In this document: positions 39,414 through 47,416 of the stretch, one piece after another
Layout of the letters: the number at the start of each line of letters is the position of its first letter
How positions within the stretch are numbered: the stretch's first letter is position 1
NCBI GenBank assembly: GCA_003164035.1
Contig: PLRS01000122.1
Span: 1-50,324, forward strand
Source of the DNA: Bryobacterales bacterium
GTDB lineage: Bacteria > Acidobacteriota > Terriglobia > Bryobacterales > Bryobacteraceae
Length of the DNA stretch: 50,324 nucleotides
Direction: 5' to 3'
The notes under the pieces: model-generated
Database searches by the model: none
Told to the model about the DNA's origin: nothing
What the model saw: only the letters and a program-made list of their open reading frames with translations
Translations under genes and position numbers: made by a program

Positions 39414-42179
39414 ATGAGACCATTAAGGCGATTCCGCAGGCGGCTGAGTTCCTGGACGACAAGAGCGCAAGACGAAGAGCGGTTGCGGGCGGAGATTGAA
39501 GAACATCTCGCCCTTCAAGCCGCCGAAAGTATTCGGGCCGGTTTATTGCCAGCCGAAGCGCGGCGCCAGGCCCTGCTGAAGTTCGGAGGGGTGGAAGCAA
39601 CCAAGGAAGACTATCGCGACCAAAGAGGACTGCCGTTGCTCGAAACGCTGATGCAGGATACGCGCCACGCGCTGCGGCGCTTGCGGTTGGCCCCGGCGTT
39701 CACCACAGCCACGGTCCTGACACTGGCGCTGGGCATTGGCGCCACCACTTCGATCTTCACTTTGGTCCATGCCGTTCTGCTGAAGTCTCTGCCGGTAGCG
39801 CGTCCCGGTGAATTGTACCGCCTGGGGAGAGAAGCCCGTTGTTGTTACATGGGCGGCTACAGCCAGGATAAAGAGTTCTCTCTTGTCTCGTACGATTTGT
39901 ACAAGCATTTAAGAGACAATACCAAGGGTTTCTCTGAATTGGCGGCGTTCCAGGCATTTCAGCCGCTGTTCGGCGTCCGGCGCGCGGGCAGCCCGGAAGC
40001 GGCTCAAAGCTGTCCGGGTGAGTACGTCTCCGGCAATTACTTCGTCATGTTCGGCATAAGTGCGTATGCCGGACGCGCGCTTGCGGCGAACGACGATCGC
40101 CCCGGAGCTCCGCCGGTGGCGGTGATGAGCTATCGCTTATGGCGGGAACGGTATGGGTCGGATCCATCCGTAATGGGCAGCGTCTTTAATATCGATAACA
40201 AGCCATTTACGGTGGTGGGAGTCACTCCGCCGGGTTTCTTCGGCGACAGTTTGCGCGGCAACCCTCCCGATTTGTTTCTGCCGCTGAACACCGGACCATT
40301 TGTCGAGGTCGATGCCGATCTGAACAAGCTTGATACTCACTGGTTGGAATTGATCGGCCGCATTCGCGCAGGCGCGAAGCCCGCATCCATGGAAGCGGAT
40401 ATGCGTGTGGAGCTGAAGCAATGGCTGCGCTCGCACTGGGGTGAGATGAGCGCCAACGATCGCGCCGCATTCCCCGATCAGACCTTGTTCCTGACTCCCG
40501 GAGGCGCCGGCATCACCGCCATGCGCGAGCAATACGAGCACTGGCTCCGGATCCTCATGATGGTTTCAGGATTTGTGCTGCTGATCGTCTGCGCCAACGT
40601 GGCCAATCTCATGCTCGTTCGCGGCATGGAGCGGCGCCGGCAGACGTCGTTGAGCATGGCGCTGGGGGCGCCGGCGTCGCGGCTGGTGAGACAGCCGCTG
40701 ATCGAAAGTCTCCTGCTCTCGTTGTTTGGTGGCGCCGCCGGTCTCGGGATCGCATTTGCGGGCACGCGCCTGATTTTGCGCTTCGCCTTCCCTTCCCCAC
40801 CCGGATTCGCCGGCGTCCCCATCGCCGCGTCGCCTTCCATGCCCGTACCGGCGTTCGCCTTTGTCACTTCGCTCGTAACCGGAATTGCCTTCGGCATCGC
40901 TCCCGCGTGGATGGCCACACGCGTGGCTCCCATCGAAGCGCTCCGGGGAGCCAGCCGGTCCACCGCGCGCGCGGGCTCGCTCCCAAGGAAGGCGCTGGTG
41001 GTGTTTCAGGCAGCCCTCAGCCTTACTCTGTTATCGGCATCGGGACTCCTCACTGCCGCGCTGCAAAGATTGGAGAGGCAAGACCTCGGATTCGAACAGG
41101 ACCGGCGCACCATAGCGACCATAAGTCCCCGGTTTGCCGGTTATCGAACCGACCAACTCTCGCCGCTCTATCGCCGCATCCACGATTCCATGGCTGCCCT
41201 GCCGGGTGTCTCCTCGGTGGCTCTTTGCCTGTACTCGCCGTTGTCCGGCGGCGGCTGGGGCACTGGCATCTGGGTGGACGGGCATCCCGCTCCGGGTCCC
41301 AGAGACGACCATTTCGCCGCATGGAATCGGGTCACGGCCGGGTACTTCGACGTGATTGGGACCCCGATTTTCAAAGGCCGCGGCATCTCGGAACAGGATA
41401 CGGCGAGTTCTCGAAAAGTAGCGGTGATTAGTGAGACGTTCGCGCGTAAGTTCTTTCCCAACGAAGATCCCATAGGCAAGCACTTCGGTCTTACGGCGGA
41501 CACCGCGCGCCAATTCGAAGTGGTGGGAGTGGCTAAAGATGCGCGCTATCTGACCGGCACTTTCGGCGAGCGAATTCTCCCCTTGCTTTTTCTGCCCGAA
41601 GCGCAAGCCGAATACGCGCACAGCAATCAGGGCTCGCTCTTCCTGAGGGACGTTGTCATTCTGACCAGGCCCGGAGCCAGCCTGTCCGCAGCCGCGGTAC
41701 GCCAGGCCATGGCCTCGGTGGATCCCAATATGCCGATCGTTACGATTCGCGGTTTGAGAGAGCAGGTGGCCACTCAATTCGCCCAGCAGCGGCTCATCGC
41801 GCGCCTCACTTCGTTGTTCGGACTGCTTTCGCTTGTCTTAGCGTCGATTGGGCTGTATGGAGTCACAGCCTATAATGCCGGCCGCCGTGTCAACGAGATC
41901 GGCGTCCGTATGGCGCTGGGCGCCAATCGCGGCGACGTTGTCCGGCTGGTACTACGAGGCGCACTCGCGCTGGTTCTTTTCGGGCTGCTGACTGGGTTGC
42001 CGCTGACGTTCGCCGTAGGACGATTCCTCGGCAATCAACTTTACGGCATGAGCCCGTATAATCCCGCGGTGACGCTGGGAGCCGTCGTAGCGCTCGGATT
42101 GTCGGCGCTGGTAGCATCCTTCGTCCCAGCCTTTCGAGCGAGTTCGATCTCGCCGGTAGATGCGTTGCGGACCGAGTAG
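39414..42179 (+). CDS. ADOP-type ABC transporter permease (MacB-like)
   Basis: 921 residues. An acidic N-terminal helical prefix (EERLRAEIEEHLALQAAESI) precedes two repeats, each a MacB-like periplasmic core plus an FtsX membrane unit. Membrane parts: AFTTATVLTLALGIGATTSI near 100, LMMVSGFVLLIVCANVANLM near 385, and two more sets including SLVLASIGLYGVTAYNAGRR near 815. The ending FRASSISPVDALRTE is the standard FtsX tail. Such acidobacterial duplicated orphan permeases lack a neighbouring ATPase, as here. They likely transmit force to, or export, something in the periplasm; substrate unknown. Confidence 0.94.
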   Translation: MRPLRRFRRRLSSWTTRAQDEERLRAEIEEHLALQAAESIRAGLLPAEARRQALLKFGGVEATKEDYRDQRGLPLLETLMQDTRHALRRLRLAPAFTTATVLTLALGIGATTSIFTLVHAVLLKSLPVARPGELYRLGREARCCYMGGYSQDKEFSLVSYDLYKHLRDNTKGFSELAAFQAFQPLFGVRRAGSPEAAQSCPGEYVSGNYFVMFGISAYAGRALAANDDRPGAPPVAVMSYRLWRERYGSDPSVMGSVFNIDNKPFTVVGVTPPGFFGDSLRGNPPDLFLPLNTGPFVEVDADLNKLDTHWLELIGRIRAGAKPASMEADMRVELKQWLRSHWGEMSANDRAAFPDQTLFLTPGGAGITAMREQYEHWLRILMMVSGFVLLIVCANVANLMLVRGMERRRQTSLSMALGAPASRLVRQPLIESLLLSLFGGAAGLGIAFAGTRLILRFAFPSPPGFAGVPIAASPSMPVPAFAFVTSLVTGIAFGIAPAWMATRVAPIEALRGASRSTARAGSLPRKALVVFQAALSLTLLSASGLLTAALQRLERQDLGFEQDRRTIATISPRFAGYRTDQLSPLYRRIHDSMAALPGVSSVALCLYSPLSGGGWGTGIWVDGHPAPGPRDDHFAAWNRVTAGYFDVIGTPIFKGRGISEQDTASSRKVAVISETFARKFFPNEDPIGKHFGLTADTARQFEVVGVAKDARYLTGTFGERILPLLFLPEAQAEYAHSNQGSLFLRDVVILTRPGASLSAAAVRQAMASVDPNMPIVTIRGLREQVATQFAQQRLIARLTSLFGLLSLVLASIGLYGVTAYNAGRRVNEIGVRMALGANRGDVVRLVLRGALALVLFGLLTGLPLTFAVGRFLGNQLYGMSPYNPAVTLGAVVALGLSALVASFVPAFRASSISPVDALRTE

Positions 42180-42193
42180 CCGCCCACGTTGGA

Positions 42194-43528
42194 CTACCGC
42201 GTCGTGTAGGCGACTCGCCAGACCGTGTTCGATCCGTCGTCGGTGACAATCAACGAGCCATCGTTCGCCACCGCGACGCCGACCGGCCGCCCCCAAACGT
42301 CTCCACCCGGGGTGACGAATCCGGTGAGGAAGTCCTGGTATTCGCCGGTGGCATGGCCATCCTTCATCGGCACGCGGATCACTTCATAGCCCGTGCGGAC
42401 GGCCTTGTTCCACGAGCCGTGCTCCGCCGCGAACGCGTCGCCATCGTATTCGGAAGGAAACTGGCCGCCCTCGTAGAAGGTCATTTCCAACGATGCGTTG
42501 TGCGGTTGCAGCAGCACATCCGGCACGATCGACTTGCTGCGCAGTTCCGGATGCTTTCCCTGCTGCCGCGGGTCCTGATGGCCTCCGATGTAGAACCACG
42601 GCCAGCCGTAGAAGCCGCCCTCCTGAACGTGCGTGATGTAGTCCGGGACCAGGTTATCACCCAGTCCGTCGCGCTCGTTCACCGACGCCCAAAGCTCGCC
42701 GGTGGATGGATTGACCGCAATGCCCACCGCGTTGCGGATGCCCCACGCGTAGACCCGTCCGCCGCTGCCATCCGGGTTGAACTGCAGAATATCGGCGCGA
42801 TGGAATTCGACGGGGTTGTTGTCGGTATCGTCGTCGTTGGAATGCGAACCCACGGAAACAAACATTTTGCCGCCGTCGCGGGAGAAGGCAATGTCGCGCG
42901 TCCAGTGCCCTCCGCCGGTCAGGCGGCCGCCCGCAGGGATATCGGGAACGATGGTCTCGGCGGCGCCGCGAGCCTTCAAATCGCCGTTGCGATAAGGAAA
43001 GCGCACCACCGACCCGGTATTCCCCACGTAGACCCACTGCGGATCCGGCCCGGGCGGATAGAATGCGATGCCGAAGGGCTGCGACAACCCCGAGGCGAAC
43101 ACCTCGACTGTCTGGGCCTTGCCATTCGCGCCCAGCCCGCGCAACACGCGCACACGGCCCGGCTCGCTCTCGGCCACGAAGAGGTCGCCATTCGCGGCGC
43201 GGCGCACCAGGCGCGGATTGACGAGGCCGGCGGCGAATTCGGTGACGGTGAATCCCGCCATGGCCCGCGGCCAGGCATTCGCGGGGCGCGGCACGATACG
43301 CGCGCGGTTGTCCGCCGATTTGGTCTGATAGGGTTCGGGCAGGTCCGCTACCGTGATCTTGCGGATCGTGCCCGGCGACTGACGCCGGTAATCCGTGAAG
43401 GCGGCCTGCGATTGTTGCACGCGAGCGCCGGGGGGCAAGCCCGGCGGGGCTGCCGGCGCCAAGAACGCAAAGACAAGTCCTGCAACCGCCAACACAATCA
43501 ACGCTATGCTGTAACTCAAACGTGACAT
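42194..43528 (-). CDS. PQQ-dependent sorbosone-dehydrogenase-like protein
   Basis: 444 residues with an N-terminal membrane anchor or signal (YSIALIVLAVAGLVFAFLAP). The six-bladed propeller of the soluble glucose/sorbosone dehydrogenase family is shown by FTVTEFAAGLVNPRLVRRAA, SGLSQPFGIAFYPPG, HWTRDIAFSRDGGKMFVSVG, YAWGIRNAVGIAVNPSTGEL and AEHGSWNKAVRTGYEVIRVP. The HWTRD His and the HGSWN region are the catalytic and PQQ-contact places in this family. It would oxidise a sugar or aldehyde in the periplasm. Convergent with the ADOP gene, 14 bp between. GGGAGAG precedes the start. Confidence 0.92.
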   Translation of the reverse strand: MSRLSYSIALIVLAVAGLVFAFLAPAAPPGLPPGARVQQSQAAFTDYRRQSPGTIRKITVADLPEPYQTKSADNRARIVPRPANAWPRAMAGFTVTEFAAGLVNPRLVRRAANGDLFVAESEPGRVRVLRGLGANGKAQTVEVFASGLSQPFGIAFYPPGPDPQWVYVGNTGSVVRFPYRNGDLKARGAAETIVPDIPAGGRLTGGGHWTRDIAFSRDGGKMFVSVGSHSNDDDTDNNPVEFHRADILQFNPDGSGGRVYAWGIRNAVGIAVNPSTGELWASVNERDGLGDNLVPDYITHVQEGGFYGWPWFYIGGHQDPRQQGKHPELRSKSIVPDVLLQPHNASLEMTFYEGGQFPSEYDGDAFAAEHGSWNKAVRTGYEVIRVPMKDGHATGEYQDFLTGFVTPGGDVWGRPVGVAVANDGSLIVTDDGSNTVWRVAYTTR

Positions 43529-43587
43529 CGTTATGCTCTCCCTGAATTTGAATACTTAAGCCCAACACTGTTCACTTAAGCAAGAAA

Positions 43588-43627
43588 AGCCGAGAGGACT
43601 CTCGGCTCTGCAGGCTTGACAGCCTGC
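43588..43627. repeat. Two adjacent short hairpins (AGCCGAGAG / GCAGGCT)
   Basis: Hairpin 1, 43588-43607, has a 9-bp arm AGCCGAGAG with a 2-nt centre. Hairpin 2, 43610-43627, pairs GCAGGCT with AGCCTGC around TGAC. They lie in the 153-bp gap between the divergently placed ends of the aldo/keto-reductase and quinoprotein transcripts and may terminate the reductase message or be a dispersed repeat. Confidence 0.6.
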
Positions 43628-43681
43628 GCCACGAGTTATGATCGAGGCCGATCATGCCGATCCGGACGGGTTCCGTGGTAT

Positions 43682-44662
43682 TCATCGTGCCTCCACTAAA
43701 GCGGTGGCCTGCAGCGCCTGGCTCACCTTGGCCACGTCCTGGGCCGACAGCCGGATGGCGGCGGCGGCGTTTTCGACGGCTTGCGCCGCGTCCCGCGCAC
43801 CCACCAGCGCGTGCGTCACGCCCGGCTGGGCGATGGTCCAGGCGATCACCAATTGCGCCAGGGTCAAGCTGCTCTTATCCGCCACCGGGCGCATCCGATC
43901 GAGCATCTCCTTCACGCGAAGGCGCGACTCGCGGCTGAACAGCGGGTTGTTGTGGCGCAGATCGTCCGGCGGAAACACGCGATCCGGGTCGACTTTACCG
44001 GTGAGCAGGCCGTTGGCCAGCGGCGAATAGGCCAGTACTGCGATGTTGTTCCGCTTGCAATACGGCAAATACTCGGCTTCGAGCGACCGGTCGAGCATAT
44101 GGTAGAGTTCCTGGGCCGTATCCACCTGACCGACCCTCCGATAGCGCCTCAGTTGGTCCAACGTACAGTTCGAGACGCCGATGGCTCGAATCTTCCCCTG
44201 CCGTTTCAGCTCGAGCAACGTCTCCATGGTCTCTTCGATGGGCGTCGTGGAATCCTGCCAGTGCGTCTGGTACAGATCGATATAATCCGTGCCGAGGCGG
44301 CCGAGACTTTGCTCGACTTCGTAGCGGATCGACTGCGCCCCCAGGTAGCGGTGAATGCGCGCTCCGTTTTGTTCCACGAAGTAGTTTCCTTCCGTGGTGT
44401 GCCAGACCAGGCCGCATTTTGTAGCGAGAATTACTTTGTCGCGGCGGCCTTGAATCGCCCGTCCGACAATCCGTTCGGAAAGTCCCAGGCCGTAGGCCGG
44501 CGCCGTATCGATGAAATTCACGCCGGCATCGAGGGATGCCTGGATCGCGCGGATGGATTGCTCCTCGTCCGTCCCTCCCCACATCCATCCGCCGATTGCC
44601 CAAGTTCCGTGCGCAATCACCGAGGTGCTGATGCCGGATTGTCCTAATGGTCGATAAATCAC
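43682..44662 (-). CDS. Aldo/keto reductase
   Basis: 326 residues. A strong AAAGGAGA site at 44667-44674 selects the GTG at 44662 over the open frame that runs back through the TolC-like gene. The barrel of NADPH-dependent aldo/keto reductases is clear: YRPLGQSGISTSVIAHGTWA, FIDTAPAYGLGLSERIVG with catalytic Asp and Tyr, VILATKCGLVW with the Lys, YIDLYQTHWQD with the His, IGVSNCTLDQL, AYSPLANGLLTGK, and ALVGARDAAQAVENAA as the NADPH-binding end. It resembles the YajO/general-stress group. It lies downstream of the efflux operon on the same strand. Confidence 0.94.
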   Translation of the reverse strand: MIYRPLGQSGISTSVIAHGTWAIGGWMWGGTDEEQSIRAIQASLDAGVNFIDTAPAYGLGLSERIVGRAIQGRRDKVILATKCGLVWHTTEGNYFVEQNGARIHRYLGAQSIRYEVEQSLGRLGTDYIDLYQTHWQDSTTPIEETMETLLELKRQGKIRAIGVSNCTLDQLRRYRRVGQVDTAQELYHMLDRSLEAEYLPYCKRNNIAVLAYSPLANGLLTGKVDPDRVFPPDDLRHNNPLFSRESRLRVKEMLDRMRPVADKSSLTLAQLVIAWTIAQPGVTHALVGARDAAQAVENAAAAIRLSAQDVAKVSQALQATALVEAR

Positions 44663-44733
44663 GATGTCTCCTTTCGAGTTCGAGAATTGCATTGGGAGCG
44701 CCATCGTGTGGCGCCCCGTTTCGTCTGACAAGT

Positions 44734-46203
44734 TCATGGCCGGAACGCCGTCTTCAGATCGGGCGTCATGCGGATGGCGGCCAGGCTGCTGGCGTCCCAC
44801 CCTCCGCCCAGAGCTTTCACCAGCATTACCGAAGTAACCAGTTGGCCGCCGCGGATCTGCGCGTTTTCGCGCTGGTTGGAGAGCAGGCTCTGCTGCGCGG
44901 TCACCACATCGAGGTAAGTCACCAGGCCGCCGGTATAGCGGTCCATGGCGATGTTCAAGGCGCGTTGGGAATCCGCTACGGCGGTGTCTTGCGATTTCCC
45001 GGCGTTGGCGTAGACCTGCAGCCCCGAAAGCCCGTCCTCGACTTCCTGAAACGCAACCAAGGCCGTTTGCCGGTATTGCGCCACGGCGTCCTGGTAGCCG
45101 GCCTTCGAGAAATCTACGCCGGCGCGGACTCTGCCGCCGGAAAAAACCGTCTGTGCAATGGTGGCGCCCACCGCCCACAAAGAACTTGGCAGCGTGAGTA
45201 GATTGCCGATGCCGGCGGCTTCGAGTCCGCCTGTCGCCAGCAGGGAAATACTGGGGTAGTAGGCGGATTTCGCCACGCCGATCTCGGCATTGGCCGATGC
45301 CATCAGGCGCTCCTCGCGCGCGATGTCCGGCCGGCGCTCCAGCACGCCCGACGGCACGCCCACCGGAATGTCCGGCAGGTATTGCTGGAGCGATGCGGGC
45401 GCCACGCGGAAATCCGGCGCCGGGGCGCCGCACAGCACCGCCAGCGCATGCTCATAGCTCGCCCGAAGCTGTCGCTCCAGCGTCGCTTGTGTGCGGGTCG
45501 CGTCCAACAGCGACTGCTCCTGCGCGAGGTCCAAGCCGGAAGCTACGCCCCCGTCGTGACGATTCTGAATCAGCGCCAGCGCTTTTTCGAAAGAGGCGAC
45601 AGAATCGTCCAAAATGGCAATCTCGGCGTCCACCTCGCCAAGCGTGAAGAAGTCGGCGGCGGTCTCGGCGGTCAGCACCAGTTTGACGTTCTCGAAATCC
45701 GCGGTGGCCGCCTGGTAGGAGGTGTTGGCTGCCTCCACGCTGCGCCGGGTCCGTCCGAACAAGTCCGGCTCATAACTCAGCACGAAGGGTAGGTCCCACT
45801 CGTTCTCGGTAATTGGACCGAGCACCGGAGCGCCCAGCGATGGCCGATTGCCCGAGAGACGAAATCGCTGGCCCGATGGCGCGGCGCCCACCTGCGGGTA
45901 GAAGTTGCTGATGGCCACCGACGCCAGCGCGCGGGCCTGCTGCACGCGAGCGGCCGCGGATACCAGATCCTGATTGGCCGCCACCACCTGCTTCTCCAGC
46001 CCGTCCAGTTGGGCGCTCCGAAACACGGTCCACCACTCGCCCTTTGGAATGGCGTCCTTCGGGTCGCCGGGCCGCCAGGGTCCTTCGGCATGCCACGCCA
46101 CGGGCGTCGGCGCCGGAGAAAGGTGGTAATCCGGTCCTACCGCATGGCACCCCGCCAGCACAAGCGCCAGCCAGGCCGCCGCGACCGCCGCAGCCGGTTT
46201 CAT
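44734..46203 (-). CDS. TolC-like outer-membrane efflux lipoprotein (NodT family)
   Basis: 489 residues, normal length. Lipobox LVLAGCHAVGPDY at the N-terminus; two outer-membrane-factor repeats with long helices, for example LDGLEKQVVAANQDLVSAAA, VQQARALASVAISNFYPQVG, DFFTLGEVDAEIAILDDS, LERRPDIAREERLMASANAE and IGVAKSAYYPSISLLATGG. It forms the channel across the outer membrane for the pump encoded upstream. Its ATG overlaps the adaptor stop by 4 bp, so the two are coupled. Confidence 0.95.
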   Translation of the reverse strand: MKPAAAVAAAWLALVLAGCHAVGPDYHLSPAPTPVAWHAEGPWRPGDPKDAIPKGEWWTVFRSAQLDGLEKQVVAANQDLVSAAARVQQARALASVAISNFYPQVGAAPSGQRFRLSGNRPSLGAPVLGPITENEWDLPFVLSYEPDLFGRTRRSVEAANTSYQAATADFENVKLVLTAETAADFFTLGEVDAEIAILDDSVASFEKALALIQNRHDGGVASGLDLAQEQSLLDATRTQATLERQLRASYEHALAVLCGAPAPDFRVAPASLQQYLPDIPVGVPSGVLERRPDIAREERLMASANAEIGVAKSAYYPSISLLATGGLEAAGIGNLLTLPSSLWAVGATIAQTVFSGGRVRAGVDFSKAGYQDAVAQYRQTALVAFQEVEDGLSGLQVYANAGKSQDTAVADSQRALNIAMDRYTGGLVTYLDVVTAQQSLLSNQRENAQIRGGQLVTSVMLVKALGGGWDASSLAAIRMTPDLKTAFRP

Positions 46204-47408
46204 GGCCGCTTCCCCTGGGATGGATCTTCCGCCACGTGCACCACCTGTCCATCCTCCAGAGAATCGGGTGGATTCTGAATCACGCGGTCGGCCGGGCCCA
46301 CGCCTTGCAGAATCTCGAGGCTGGTGCCGAAATCGCGGCCGATCTGAATGCGGCGCAACTGGACGCGGTCGCCCGGTCCCACCACGGCAATGCGCGGCCC
46401 TTCGGCGCGGAACAACATGGCGCTCGACGGCACGGAAAGCCGGCCCGCGCCGACCGGCACTCGAAAGTGGACTTGCGCATAAGCCCCCGGCAACAAGTGG
46501 CCGGACGGATTGGGCACATCCACTTCCGTAAGCAGCGTGCGGGTAGTCTGATCGATTGCGTTGGCGGTGCGGACCACCGTGCCGGCGAAATGCGCGGTCG
46601 GAAATTCAGCCACGCCAATCCAGGCCGGCATGCCCATATGCATGGCCGGCGCGTCGCTTTCCGGCACGCTCACATACACACGCAGAGGATCGATATCGGA
46701 GAGCCAGAAGAGCTCCTTGCCCGACCCGCCATTGCCCGCATTCACCAATGCGCCGATATCCACGTTGCGGCGCGTGATCACGCCGGCAAACGGAGCATAG
46801 ACGTGCTTGAAGGACTCCATCTCCTGAAGCCGCCGTACATTGGCATCGGCCGCCGCCTGATTGGCCTGCGCCTGGGAATAGTCGCTGACGCGCTGATCCA
46901 GTTCCTGCTGCGAGACCGAGTCGGTCTTGCGCAGTTGGCGCCAGCGGTCGGCGCTGGTGCGCGCCAGGTCCAGCGCCGCGGCAGTTTGTTGCCTCGCGGC
47001 TTGCGCCTGCGAAAGCTCCTGGTCCACTTCGGGCGTATCGAGATCGGCCAGCAGATCGCCTTTCTGTACGAAGGCGCCGATATCCTTGTACCAGCGCAGC
47101 AGGTAGCCACTGGTGCGCGCGTAGATGGGCGAGTCGGTATAGGCTTGCACAGTGCCTGGCACCTCCAGGTCGTTGTTGGCCGGCTCGGGCTGCGGCCGGT
47201 TGGCGGAGACCGTGACGATCGCGAGGCGAGCGGTCTCAGTCCCCAACGCGACGCGCTCTTTGGCGCGGGCGCGGATGTTCAGCCCTCCGGCCACCAGAAG
47301 AGCGCTCAAGGCCATGATTGCCGCCGCCACCCAGTGCCGGATAGTCCGTGGTTTTTCGTTTTTGGGTTGCCGCTCGATTTCGTTTAGAAGCATCTGTTGA
47401 GTTGCCAT
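46200..47408 (-). CDS. RND efflux periplasmic adaptor
   Basis: 402 residues from ATG 47408 with GAGGGG just upstream; the longer open frame on the left of the permease is only a shadow. One N-terminal membrane helix (HWVAAAIMALSALLVAGGLN), then the lipoyl/barrel-sandwich start VPGTVQAYTDSPIYARTSGY, a coiled-coil hairpin (VDQELSQAQAARQQTAAALD to QAQANQAAADANVRRLQEM), AGVITRRNVDIGALVNAG closing the lipoyl domain, and beta-barrel and membrane-proximal domains to the end. It bridges permease and outer-membrane channel. Confidence 0.95.
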   Translation of the reverse strand: MATQQMLLNEIERQPKNEKPRTIRHWVAAAIMALSALLVAGGLNIRARAKERVALGTETARLAIVTVSANRPQPEPANNDLEVPGTVQAYTDSPIYARTSGYLLRWYKDIGAFVQKGDLLADLDTPEVDQELSQAQAARQQTAAALDLARTSADRWRQLRKTDSVSQQELDQRVSDYSQAQANQAAADANVRRLQEMESFKHVYAPFAGVITRRNVDIGALVNAGNGGSGKELFWLSDIDPLRVYVSVPESDAPAMHMGMPAWIGVAEFPTAHFAGTVVRTANAIDQTTRTLLTEVDVPNPSGHLLPGAYAQVHFRVPVGAGRLSVPSSAMLFRAEGPRIAVVGPGDRVQLRRIQIGRDFGTSLEILQGVGPADRVIQNPPDSLEDGQVVHVAEDPSQGKRP

Positions 47409-47416
47409 TTTTCCCC

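Noticed and set aside
44663-45433. N-terminal 250-codon extension of the aldo/keto reductase
   Set aside because: This stretch translates the TolC-like gene in a wrong frame; a strong ribosome site at 44667-44674 places the start at 44662.
46044-47387. 447-codon open frame on the plus strand
   Set aside because: Antisense shadow of the efflux adaptor and channel genes.
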